6,647 nucleotides of DNA from assembly GCA_002427845.1 (NCBI GenBank), contig DIYZ01000279.1, forward strand, positions 90,178 through 96,824. The letters run 5' to 3'. A model generated the notes under the pieces. It had not been told where the DNA came from. It did not search any database and worked only from the letters and a program-made list of their open reading frames with translations. Of the stretch, positions 1-6,469 are shown piece after piece; position 1 is the first letter of the stretch; each line of letters opens with the position of its first letter. The translations under genes and the position numbers were made by a program. The stretch comes from Chloracidobacterium sp. UBA6041 (GTDB taxonomy: Bacteria > Acidobacteriota > Blastocatellia > Pyrinomonadales > Pyrinomonadaceae).

Positions 1-60
1 TTCGGCGTTCAAGCCGCCGCAGATGAGAGCGAGGCATCAATTAGAGAAGTCCAAACGGCT
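1..60. other. Window-edge segment with no assignable gene
   Basis: The first 60 bases contain no gene I can support. On the plus strand two frames are open from the window edge, one ending at a TAA at 70-72 (23 codons) and one at a TAA at 95-97 (31 codons); either could be the tail of a gene convergent with the phosphatase, but neither gives a recognisable sequence. On the minus strand an ATG at 35-37 opens a frame that runs off the edge after 12 codons. All are too short to choose between. Confidence 0.3.
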
Positions 61-109
61 GAATCGCCGTAAAGTGATAATCAGTGAATCGCCGTAAGCG
101 ATAATCAGT
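61..109. repeat. Tandem duplication of a 24-25 bp unit over a stop codon
   Basis: Two adjacent near-identical units, 61-85 (25 bp) and 86-109 (24 bp), both begin GAATCGCCGTAA and end GATAATCAGT. They differ by a one-base indel and one substitution (GTGAT against GCGAT). The copy at 86-109 covers the TGA stop (105-107) of the phosphatase, so the two copies lie end to end just after that gene in its transcript. The copy nearest the gene contains an inverted repeat ATCGC-CGTAA-GCGAT (5-bp arms, 5-nt loop); in the distal copy one base pair is broken on the minus strand. No T-tract follows, so it is not a standard intrinsic terminator. A recent slippage duplication is the simplest origin. Confidence 0.85.
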
Positions 110-920
110 TAAGTGCGGAAGGCGACTTGTCCGCCAAGCCCGCCTTCTTCTGCATTGCTTTCAAAGGTTCAGGAATAAACGAAGTGATGTGATGGGTTTC
201 TTCGTGGCCGTCGGCAAACGTTTGATACAGAGCGAAGTCAGGCAGCGAAAGACAGCTTAGCGGAGACGTAAGGTTGTAGCCCGTGTCTATGCCGATCGCG
301 CTGTGAGAAATGTAGATTCCGTGACGGCCCACTCGTCCTCGCAAAGGAAGCAGCGGAGTGGGTGTGTGACCAAAGATACACGGCTTGCCTCGATAGTTCT
401 TGTAAAACCCCATATCGCGCATCCACAGCAGCGCCTGCGGCTGAGTATCGCGCGGATGTTTTGATTGATCGAGACCTGCGTGCACGTATATCGCGAAATC
501 ATCCTCATAGAAGTAGGGCAGTTGGTGGAAGAATTCCAAATGCTGCGCCGGCACGCTGCTCTCGATGGCGCGCCGCGCATCGTCGAGGTCCTGTTCTTTC
601 GTAATGCGAAGACTTTTTCCTGCGTACTGTTCAAAGGTCCGCGCACCGCCGGTGACGGGAGTGATCCAGAGATTGGCGCTTCCCTCGATGAAGTCCAGCA
701 ACATCTGTTCGTGATTACCACGCAGGCAAAGTACGTGTTCCGGATTTTGTCGCGTGAGGTTAACTACCAGGTCCACGCAACCGGGTGCGTCCGGACCGCG
801 ATCGATCAAGTCGCCCAGGAACACGAGCGTGTCGGACGATTCGTCGCGCGGAAGCATGTCCAGCAGACAATGTAGCTGGGCGCAGCGACCGTGAATATCT
901 CCGACAACAAAAGTTTTCAT
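105..920 (-). CDS. PPP-family metallophosphatase (serine/threonine protein phosphatase type)
   Basis: This 271-residue protein is a complete calcineurin-like metallophosphoesterase of the PPP type. The signatures appear in order: GDIHG (residues 7-11), GDLIDRG (36-42), LRGNHE (66-71), the metal-binding His in VHAGL (147), FGHT (183-186, His185) and IGIDTG (209-214). Asp8, His10, Asp37, Asn69, His147 and His185 would hold the two metal ions. LRGNHE matches the classical serine/threonine phosphatase signature and favours a protein phosphatase (PrpA/lambda-like) over the Ap4A hydrolase ApaH, which usually has GNHD; diadenosine or other nucleotide substrates are not excluded. There is no signal peptide or membrane segment, so it should be cytosolic. 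The ATG overlaps the kinase stop codon as ATGA, and a GGGGGA at 929-934 lies 8 nt upstream as a plausible ribosome site inside the kinase gene. By inference it reverses the phosphorylation made by the adjacent kinase. Confidence 0.92.
   Translation of the reverse strand: MKTFVVGDIHGRCAQLHCLLDMLPRDESSDTLVFLGDLIDRGPDAPGCVDLVVNLTRQNPEHVLCLRGNHEQMLLDFIEGSANLWITPVTGGARTFEQYAGKSLRITKEQDLDDARRAIESSVPAQHLEFFHQLPYFYEDDFAIYVHAGLDQSKHPRDTQPQALLWMRDMGFYKNYRGKPCIFGHTPTPLLPLRGRVGRHGIYISHSAIGIDTGYNLTSPLSCLSLPDFALYQTFADGHEETHHITSFIPEPLKAMQKKAGLADKSPSALN
917..920 (-). other. ATGA stop/start overlap of kinase and phosphatase
   Basis: On the minus strand the four bases read ATGA: ATG starts the phosphatase and TGA ends the kinase. 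Overlaps of this kind are typical of translational coupling by terminating and re-initiating ribosomes, which would keep the two products in a set ratio. Confidence 0.95.
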
Positions 921-3388
921 TCAGCCGTTCCCCCGCGGTCTTCGAATGAAGCTCGCACCCTGTGCATCAGCTCCTGAAAACGTGGATCACCATGTAGATC
1001 GGCCCAATTCGGGTCCGACTCAAACCACAAGTAATTATCGTTACCGAGATTAATTGCCTTTTCGAGCCACTCAAGTGCCGCTACCTGGCGGCCTTGTAAG
1101 AGATATGCGGAAGCAAGCCAATAGGCAATATCGTGGTCGGACGCTGCGGCTATCTTAACCTTTTCCGTCAAATGCTTGTTGGCTTGTTCATGTTTGCCCT
1201 GCGCGCTCAAACAGATGGCGAGAATGGGGCGTATGCCATCCATCTTGGGATGACGCTCCAACACCTGCTCGAGAATTCGCGTTGCCGCATCGACCTCGCC
1301 GCGATAATAAAGCACCCGCCCGCGAAACGTCTGGATTAACGGATGGTCGGGTTCCAGCTCCGCGCCTTGATCGAGTTCCTGCAACGCGTCTTCGAGACGA
1401 CCCTGGTACATGAAAATGCGCGCGCGATTGTAACTTGTGACCACGCGTTCATTTGGATTTAGTCGGGTCATGCGGTCAAAGCTCCGCAGCGCCCGCTCAT
1501 ATTGCGCGTCCAGACGAGCCAGCACTCCCCGCACAAAATGCACACCGACGTCGTTGGGATATTCCTCGCGCAGCAGTTCAGCTTCCTGGCGCGCCTTCTG
1601 CTTTTTACCCTGTGTCAGATAGATAAAAACCATGTGCATGCGCGCTTCCAGCAGCGTTGGGTCGATGGCCAGCGCCTGGTTGAAAGCACTGGCAGCTTTC
1701 TCGTGGTCTCCCGCTTCACCCAGACCTTTGAGTACGCGATTTACATAACAACCGCCCAGTGCTGAATGGGCGAGACCAAATCCGGGATCCAACTCGATTG
1801 CCCGCTTGAAGTGCTCGATGGCCGAGTCAACATCTGCGCGCGAGAGAGTGTGGTAGACAAACTGACCCATGCAGTGGCGCCCGCGCAGGTATTCTTCCGA
1901 AGCTGCCGCATCGTTGGTCGATCCGCGCGCCAGCCCGGTTTTTTCATCCGGGCTCAGTTCAATGCGCAAGCCGTCAACGATGTGCTGAACAATCGCGTCC
2001 TGTACCGCCATAATGTCGCGCGCGTCAGCATCGATGCGATCGCTCCAGAGAATTTCGCTGGTCCTTACGTCCAACAGTTGCACGGTTACTCGCAGATGAT
2101 CGCCCGCGCGCAGGAAACTCGCCGTCAGGATTGCGTCCACGCTCAACTCGCGGCCCACATCGCCCGGATCAAACTGCTGGCCCTGATACTTCACGATAAC
2201 AGAAGATGGCCGCACCACCAGCGAGCGCACGCGCGCGAGTTCAGTGATCACTGCGTCGGCAAGCGAGAATTCGTAGAACGCCGTTTCCGCGTCGTTGCCC
2301 AAATTTTTGAAAGGCATGATCGCAACGCTCTTGCGCTCGCGGTCGCCAAAAGTTGTCGGCGTCTCATGTGCCTCACGCGGTTGCGAAGAACCGCGCGCCC
2401 GTCCGGACGAGCTGACGGAACTTTCGCTGCCGGTTAAGTTTCTTAGCCAGCGCAATGCGCGCCCCACTGGCCCCTGCTCGTGCAAATGGCGCGGGGCCAC
2501 CGGCAAACCACTCTCGTCGATAATCGCTCCGCTAGTAGTAGCCAGATCGCGTACGACTGCGCGCAGGTCGTCACGAAACTGCGCCATTTGCTGGTAACGA
2601 TCTCGTGGATTCTTCTTGAGCGCGCGGTCGATTATTTGTTGCAAGCGGGGCGGCACGGGGTCAGGCCTAGCGATATTTATTGCAATCGGTTCTTCGTGTA
2701 GTACAGCGTGACGCACATCGACGGCAGTTTTTCCGCGAAAGGGCCAGCTACCGGTGAGCATTTCATAAAGCAGCACTCCGGTGGAAAAAATGTCCGCACG
2801 CGAATCGACGCGGTCGCCACGTGCTTGTTCCGGCGCTGCGTAAGTTGCCGTGCCGTAAGGAACGCCTACCTCAGTCAATTCAGTGTGATCGATTCCGGAG
2901 GTCCTCGCTACATCTTCGTTGAGCAGTTTCGCTAAACCAAAGTCAAGCACCTTAGCCTGTCCCTTGCTGTTTACCATCACATTGCCGGCCTTGATGTCGC
3001 GGTGAATGATTCCCTGCGCATGTGCGACGACTAGGGCGTCCGCCACTTGAATCGCGATAGAGAGAGCGCTCTCGAGCTGCAAAGGCTTGCCGTTTACCAA
3101 CTGGCGAACGTTGCGGCCAGGGATGTACTGCATCGCAATGAAGTGGATATCATTGATAACGTTTAGATCAAAAATCGTGCAGATATTGGGATGGTCCAAA
3201 GCGGACGCCAAACGCGCCTCCCGCTCGAAACGTTTGAGATTAGCTTCTTTGGCAACCAGCTCTTCAGGCAGCACTTTGATGACGACCGTGCGGCCCAGTT
3301 TGGAATCAACAGCTTTATAGACAGTTCCCTGTCCGCCCGCACCGAGCTTCTCGAGAATCTTGTAATTCCCTAGCGTTGTTCCAACCAT
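917..3388 (-). CDS. Hanks-type serine/threonine kinase with TolB/FlgO-like domain and TPR array
   Basis: An 823-residue multidomain protein. Residues about 9-275 are a complete kinase domain: glycine loop G16-x-G18-x-x-G21-x-V23, ATP lysine Lys38, helix-C Glu57 (in RFEREA), catalytic loop HRDIKAGN (129-136, Asp131 and Asn136), DFG (149-151), APE (185-187), Asp199 and Arg264. It is an RD kinase and should be active; the activation segment has several Thr/Ser candidates for autophosphorylation (163, 164, 169, 172, 180, 182). The catalytic loop has Ala134 where Pro is usual. A Ser-rich linker (about 283-352) follows. Residues about 353-480 start KSVAIMPF and resemble the TolB N-terminal/FlgO-like domain often found in Acidobacteriota kinases and adenylate cyclases. 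From about 498 to 815 there are roughly eight TPR-like helical repeats, many ending in a D/N/E-P motif. No hydrophobic segment of membrane length is visible, so it is predicted cytosolic. The ATG at 3386-3388 fits the usual kinase N-terminus but has no clear Shine-Dalgarno. Partners and signal are unknown. Confidence 0.95.
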   Translation of the reverse strand: MVGTTLGNYKILEKLGAGGQGTVYKAVDSKLGRTVVIKVLPEELVAKEANLKRFEREARLASALDHPNICTIFDLNVINDIHFIAMQYIPGRNVRQLVNGKPLQLESALSIAIQVADALVVAHAQGIIHRDIKAGNVMVNSKGQAKVLDFGLAKLLNEDVARTSGIDHTELTEVGVPYGTATYAAPEQARGDRVDSRADIFSTGVLLYEMLTGSWPFRGKTAVDVRHAVLHEEPIAINIARPDPVPPRLQQIIDRALKKNPRDRYQQMAQFRDDLRAVVRDLATTSGAIIDESGLPVAPRHLHEQGPVGRALRWLRNLTGSESSVSSSGRARGSSQPREAHETPTTFGDRERKSVAIMPFKNLGNDAETAFYEFSLADAVITELARVRSLVVRPSSVIVKYQGQQFDPGDVGRELSVDAILTASFLRAGDHLRVTVQLLDVRTSEILWSDRIDADARDIMAVQDAIVQHIVDGLRIELSPDEKTGLARGSTNDAAASEEYLRGRHCMGQFVYHTLSRADVDSAIEHFKRAIELDPGFGLAHSALGGCYVNRVLKGLGEAGDHEKAASAFNQALAIDPTLLEARMHMVFIYLTQGKKQKARQEAELLREEYPNDVGVHFVRGVLARLDAQYERALRSFDRMTRLNPNERVVTSYNRARIFMYQGRLEDALQELDQGAELEPDHPLIQTFRGRVLYYRGEVDAATRILEQVLERHPKMDGIRPILAICLSAQGKHEQANKHLTEKVKIAAASDHDIAYWLASAYLLQGRQVAALEWLEKAINLGNDNYLWFESDPNWADLHGDPRFQELMHRVRASFEDRGGTAE

Positions 3389-3401
3389 GAGGTTTTGCTT
3401 T

Positions 3402-3423
3402 CGCCCACTGCCCGGCGTGGGCG
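3402..3423 (-). promoter_or_regulatory. GC-rich leader hairpin next to the kinase start
   Basis: CGCCCAC (3402-3408) and GTGGGCG (3417-3423) are perfect reverse complements separated by 8 nt. In a kinase transcript starting upstream, this would be a stable 7-bp stem ending 13 nt before the ATG. No T-tract follows, so it does not look like a terminator. The kinase has no clear ribosome site, and the only purine-rich stretch near it (GUGGGCG) is within the stem, so a role in limiting translation is possible. The inverted repeat is plainly visible; function is inference, and a protein-binding DNA operator is an alternative. Confidence 0.5.
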
Positions 3424-3446
3424 GAGCGCAAGCTATTTAGCACGCG

Positions 3447-3464
3447 CGCAAACAACAGTTTGCG
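3447..3464. promoter_or_regulatory. Inverted repeat upstream of the kinase gene
   Basis: CGCAAAC (3447-3453) and GTTTGCG (3458-3464) form a perfect 7-bp inverted repeat with a 4-nt centre, 58 bp upstream of the kinase start. Its size and place suit an operator for a dimeric regulator or a second leader hairpin. No convincing -10/-35 pair for the kinase could be placed around it. Confidence 0.4.
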
Positions 3465-3543
3465 TTACAAGATATAGGCATTCTTGCTTTCGCCTTATTT
3501 AACTCCCAAGGCATACCACACCGCAACCCAGTGCCGCATAACC

Positions 3544-3573
3544 GAAACAAGTTAAAGAGTCAGCCGCGATAAT
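3544..3573 (+). promoter_or_regulatory. Weak sigma-70-like promoter candidate for the exported small protein
   Basis: GATAAT at 3568-3573 matches the -10 consensus at five of six positions. An 18-bp spacer separates it from GAAACA at 3544-3549, which matches the -35 consensus at only three of six. It would give a leader of about 70 nt before the ATG at 3651. This is a pattern match only. Confidence 0.25.
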
Positions 3574-3636
3574 GAACAAGCATTGCCCGAAAGCCCGTTC
3601 TGGCGGTATCTTCCAGCCGGAACCCTGGCGAATGAT

Positions 3637-3645
3637 GGAAGGAAG
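3637..3645 (+). promoter_or_regulatory. Ribosome binding site of the exported small protein
   Basis: GGAAGGAAG ends 5 nt before the ATG at 3651, with its AAGGA core about 7 nt away. It supports this start over the two ATGs at 3632 and 3635, which are out of frame. Confidence 0.65.
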
Positions 3646-3650
3646 AGACG

Positions 3651-4091
3651 ATGAAGAAAACGCTTTTTCTAGGTTTGGCTTTAGCGCTGGTTCTTTTGGC
3701 ATTGGGCGCAAGTGCTTCGGCGCAGGCACCAGTGAAACGCGTTCAGGGCGAGGATTCAACACAAGCCTTCTGGGAAAAGTTTAAGGCGGCGGTCATTACG
3801 GGCGACAAAGCGGCCGTGGCCGTCATGTCAAGATTTCCCATCGAGATGCCTTACGGCATACCGAAGGTGAAAAGTGCCGCTCAGGTTAACTCACACTACC
3901 GCGACGTGTTTTATCACGAAACCAATGCCCCGAAATGTTTTAGCAAAGCCAAACCGGAAACCGATCCCGCGCGCCCAAAAGAGTTCACTATCGCGTGCAA
4001 AACTGCCGCCGGCGACGAGGTAATAATCTATACGTTTGCACGAGGGAAAAGTGGTTGGAAGTTTACCGGGCTCGATAACATCAACGAGTAG
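3651..4091 (+). CDS. Small exported protein of unknown function
   Basis: A 146-residue protein with a clear Sec signal peptide: Lys2-Lys3, a hydrophobic core from about residue 4 to 19, and an Ala-Ser-Ala site that predicts cleavage after Ala24. The mature part is about 122 residues, soluble, with no lipobox and no further membrane segment. It has the sequence FPIEMPYGIPK (62-72) and only two cysteines, Cys96 and Cys116, which could form a disulfide outside the cytoplasm. The order of an N-terminal helix (FWEKFKAAVITGDK, 40-53) and later strands is reminiscent of NTF2-like/SnoaL-type small folds, but I cannot assign a family with confidence. The start is supported by a purine-rich AAGGAAG just upstream (3639-3645). 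It is divergent from the kinase and convergent with the peptidase, so it is probably transcribed alone. Function unknown. Confidence 0.85.
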   Translation: MKKTLFLGLALALVLLALGASASAQAPVKRVQGEDSTQAFWEKFKAAVITGDKAAVAVMSRFPIEMPYGIPKVKSAAQVNSHYRDVFYHETNAPKCFSKAKPETDPARPKEFTIACKTAAGDEVIIYTFARGKSGWKFTGLDNINE

Positions 4092-4159
4092 CGTGGAATA
4101 GCGCTGACTTGTCCGCGCTTGATTTTGTTTTGAAAAGCGGCGCCCGGCGGGTCCACCTC

Positions 4160-4172
4160 CGCGGCAACCGCG
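4160..4172. other. Short GC-rich hairpin in the convergent gap
   Basis: CGCGG-CAA-CCGCG forms a 5-bp stem with a 3-nt loop between the two convergent genes. Neither strand shows a T-tract directly after it, so any role in transcription termination is weak inference. Confidence 0.25.
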
Positions 4173-4180
4173 CTGGCGTG

Positions 4181-4218
4181 CTCCTGCCTCCTGCTCCTGT
4201 CTCCTGCCTCCTGCTCCT
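4181..4218. repeat. AGGAG-type short tandem repeat, six cores
   Basis: On the minus strand AGGAG occurs six times in a row with alternating 6- and 7-nt periods (AGGAGC, AGGAGGC, AGGAGAC, then again). Seen at a larger scale it is two 20-bp units, 4181-4200 and 4201-4220, that differ at one base. It lies between the convergent genes, 9 bp beyond the stop codon of the peptidase. It resembles the STRR-type heptanucleotide arrays known from some cyanobacterial and other genomes. It is strongly strand-biased (purines plus C on the minus strand) and probably expands by slippage. The cores look like Shine-Dalgarno sequences but no supported gene follows them. Confidence 0.85.
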
Positions 4219-4227
4219 TTTCGGTGT

Positions 4228-6369
4228 CTACTCCGCAAGCCCCATCTGCCAGAGCATGTACGCGTAATCGAAAGCCACTTCCCGCAGGAAATCGTAGCGT
4301 CCGGACGAGCCGCCGTGGCCCGCGCCCATGTTTACCTTCAACAGTATCGGATTATTGTCGGTCTTCATTGCGCGAAGTCTGGCCACCAACTTTGAGCCTT
4401 CCCAGTAGGGCACCTGGCTGTCGTTAAGCGAAACCTTCACCAGCATGGAAGGATAATTCTTGCGGCCCACGTTGTCGTAAGGCGAATACTGTTTGATGTA
4501 ATCGTACGCTGCTTTCTCATTTGGATTGCCCCATTCGATGTATTCGCTCGTCGTCAACGGCAACGAAGCGTCCAGCATCGTATTCAGAACATCAACAAAG
4601 GGCACTTGCGCAACGACTGCTTTGAAGAGATCGGGACGCATGTTCGTGACTGCGCCCACCAGCAGTCCGCCCGCACTGCCGCCCTGAATCACGAGCCTGT
4701 CGCTGGATGTGTATTTATTCTTCACCAGGTATTCGGCAGAAGCGATGAAGTCGTTGAACGTATTCATCTTCTTCATCATTCTGCCTTCCTGGCGCCACTC
4801 TTCTCCCAACTCACCGCCGCCGCGTATGTGCGCGATAACATAGATCACGCCGCGATCCACCAGGCTTAGCCGGTTGGAATTGAAGGTCGGGGCGATTGAG
4901 ATTCCGTATGATCCGTATCCGTAAAGCAAAAGCGGCGCCGATCCGTCCAGCTTTGTTCCCTTGCGGTAAACCACCGAGAGCGGAATCTTCGTGCCATCCG
5001 AGGCCGTAGCAAAGAGTCGTTCAGACTTGTAATTGCTCTTATCGAAGCCGCCCGGCACTTCCGTTTCCTTCAGCAGCGTGGCTTTGCCCGTATTCATGTC
5101 GTAATCAAACACCGAACTCGGCGTCACCAGCGATTGATAGTTGTAGCGCACGACGGGCGACGCGAATTCGCGGTTCTGGGCCAACGCGGCTGAATAGACC
5201 GGCTCCGGAAAAGCAATGTGATGGTTCTTGCTTGTCTTGAAATCGTGAATCTCGATCTGCTGCAAACCCTTTTCCCATTCCGACAACACCAGGTGATCGG
5301 CAAACAAATTAATATCTTCAATCTTCACTTCCGGCCGGTGGGCAATTAGTTCTTTCCAATTTTGCTGCGCCGGATCGGAGACGGGCGCAGTAACCACACG
5401 AAAGTTTTTCGCTCCCTTATTTGTGCGGATGTAGAAGAGATCGCCGCGGTGATCGACGTCATATTCGTGATCGGGTTCGCGCGGACTGATCATTTTCAAT
5501 TCGGCCGTGGGCGTGGCGGCAGGCAGATAGCGATACTCTGTTGCAGTCTTGCTTTCTGACCCAACAAAGATGATGACTTTATCTCGCGAACGCCCGGCAA
5601 CGACGTCAAAGAGTTCGTCCTTCTCGTCAAAGATCAAATCGGTCTTTTCGTTTCCCAAAACATGGCGAAAGAACTTGTCAGATCGTTTCGTCACCGCGTC
5701 TTCGGTTGTAAAGAAGATCGTCTTGTTGTCGTTGGCCCAGGCCACCTGGCCCACACGCTCGAAAGTCTCCGGCAAAAGCTGCCCGGTTCGCAGGTCTTTG
5801 ACCTGGAGTTTGTACTGGCGGTACCCGGTGGTGTCGGTTGAATAAGCCAGGAGATTCCCATCATCACTCGGCACAAACGCGCTGATGTTGAAGAACTTGA
5901 AACCTTTGGCCAGTTCATTCTGATCCAGCACGATCTCTTCCAGAGCATCCACGCTCCCCTTCTTCCGGGCGTAGATCGGATACTGTTTGCCCTGCTCGGT
6001 GCGCGTGTAATAAAAATAATTCCCCCATTGATAAGGCACGCTTCTATCTGTCTCTTTGATGTGGCCAACCATTTCTTTGTAGAGTTTTTCCTGTAGCGCA
6101 GCGGTGGGCTTCATCAGCGCTTCGGCATAGGAATTCTCGGCTTCCAGATGTGCGGTCACTTCAGGGTTTGATTTCTCACGCAGCCAGAAGTAGTCATCGA
6201 CCAGCGTGTCATTATGGATTTTCGTAGTCTTGGTTTTCTTTTCTGTCATGGGTGGTTGTGGCTTAGGCGCGTCACCATTGGACTGTGCCAGGCTCGCGCC
6301 GTTAAGCGTCAGGATCATTAGCAGTACCAAGGAAAGGTTCGCTGTTGGGGGGTTCCAGAGTTTTTTCAT
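4228..6369 (-). CDS. Exported S9A prolyl oligopeptidase family peptidase (oligopeptidase B type)
   Basis: A 713-residue serine peptidase. Residues 1-28 form a signal peptide (hydrophobic core about 12-22, likely cleavage after Ala28), followed by a polar linker, so it should act in the periplasm or outside; E. coli oligopeptidase B is cytosolic. Residues about 50-440 would form the beta-propeller that restricts entry to short peptides, starting with the family motif DDYFWLRE (58-65). The alpha/beta-hydrolase domain includes YGYGSYG (483-489), RGGGELG (516-522), nucleophile Ser565 in GGSAGG, Asp650 in NDSQV and His685 in GHGG. The Ser-Asp-His spacing (85 and 35 residues) equals that of E. coli PtrB (532, 617, 652) from memory. 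EWGNP (612-616) is also oligopeptidase B-like. However, the positions equivalent to PtrB Asp460, Asp462 and Glu578 are Ala493, Thr495 and Ile611; only Glu609 (Glu576) is kept, so dibasic preference is doubtful. The start is supported by AAAGG 7 nt upstream. It is transcribed toward the exported small protein gene. Confidence 0.93.
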   Translation of the reverse strand: MKKLWNPPTANLSLVLLMILTLNGASLAQSNGDAPKPQPPMTEKKTKTTKIHNDTLVDDYFWLREKSNPEVTAHLEAENSYAEALMKPTAALQEKLYKEMVGHIKETDRSVPYQWGNYFYYTRTEQGKQYPIYARKKGSVDALEEIVLDQNELAKGFKFFNISAFVPSDDGNLLAYSTDTTGYRQYKLQVKDLRTGQLLPETFERVGQVAWANDNKTIFFTTEDAVTKRSDKFFRHVLGNEKTDLIFDEKDELFDVVAGRSRDKVIIFVGSESKTATEYRYLPAATPTAELKMISPREPDHEYDVDHRGDLFYIRTNKGAKNFRVVTAPVSDPAQQNWKELIAHRPEVKIEDINLFADHLVLSEWEKGLQQIEIHDFKTSKNHHIAFPEPVYSAALAQNREFASPVVRYNYQSLVTPSSVFDYDMNTGKATLLKETEVPGGFDKSNYKSERLFATASDGTKIPLSVVYRKGTKLDGSAPLLLYGYGSYGISIAPTFNSNRLSLVDRGVIYVIAHIRGGGELGEEWRQEGRMMKKMNTFNDFIASAEYLVKNKYTSSDRLVIQGGSAGGLLVGAVTNMRPDLFKAVVAQVPFVDVLNTMLDASLPLTTSEYIEWGNPNEKAAYDYIKQYSPYDNVGRKNYPSMLVKVSLNDSQVPYWEGSKLVARLRAMKTDNNPILLKVNMGAGHGGSSGRYDFLREVAFDYAYMLWQMGLAE

Positions 6370-6376
6370 ATTTAGG

Positions 6377-6381
6377 CCTTT
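6377..6381 (-). promoter_or_regulatory. Ribosome binding site of the peptidase gene
   Basis: AAAGG on the minus strand lies 7 nt before the ATG at 6367-6369. It supports the upstream start that includes the signal peptide over the internal Met41. Confidence 0.6.
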
Positions 6382-6469
6382 AGCTTAAACCTCGATAGAT
6401 AGATGTTGGTTTTGGAGCAACGCTGGAGCTTGCGAAAGCAGGTGTTTGCGGAACAACGAACTTTTTTGT

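Larger units (their letters stand above)
3395..3494. repeat. 11-bp direct repeat TTGCTTTCGCC in the divergent intergenic region
   Basis: TTGCTTTCGCC occurs exactly at 3395-3405 and again at 3484-3494, 89 bp apart, both between the divergent kinase and exported-protein genes. An exact 11-mer within about 260 bases is unlikely by chance (of the order of one in a hundred), so a binding site for a regulator is possible. The proximal copy lies 6 nt from the kinase start codon and overlaps one arm of the hairpin at 3402-3423. Confidence 0.45.

Noticed and set aside
465..875. 136-codon open frame antisense to the phosphatase
   Set aside because: It mirrors the phosphatase catalytic motifs on the other strand and shows no protein-like features of its own.
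1766..2437. 223-codon open frame on the plus strand inside the kinase gene
   Set aside because: It is antisense to the TolB/FlgO-like and TPR coding region, has no recognisable motif, and the kinase frame explains the DNA fully.
3460..3500. Promoter-like TTGCGT/TTGCTT and TTATTT elements
   Set aside because: No pair has both acceptable hexamers and a 15-19 bp spacer.
3499..3784. Short frames on both strands in the divergent gap (87 codons minus, 70 codons plus)
   Set aside because: Both overlap the signal-peptide gene in other frames, lack ribosome sites and resemble no protein family.
4133..4162. Possible minus-strand terminator after the peptidase (GCGG...CCGC then TTTT)
   Set aside because: The outer stem is only 4 bp with mismatched interior and the T-run is four bases; not strong enough to call.
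3891..4238. 115-codon minus-strand frame across the AGGAG array
   Set aside because: The N-terminal part is a translation of the repeat (Arg/Gly/Glu/Gln-rich) and the rest is antisense to the exported protein.
6393..6404. ATAGATAGATG micro-repeat before the peptidase
   Set aside because: Fewer than three full tetranucleotide units; expected by chance.
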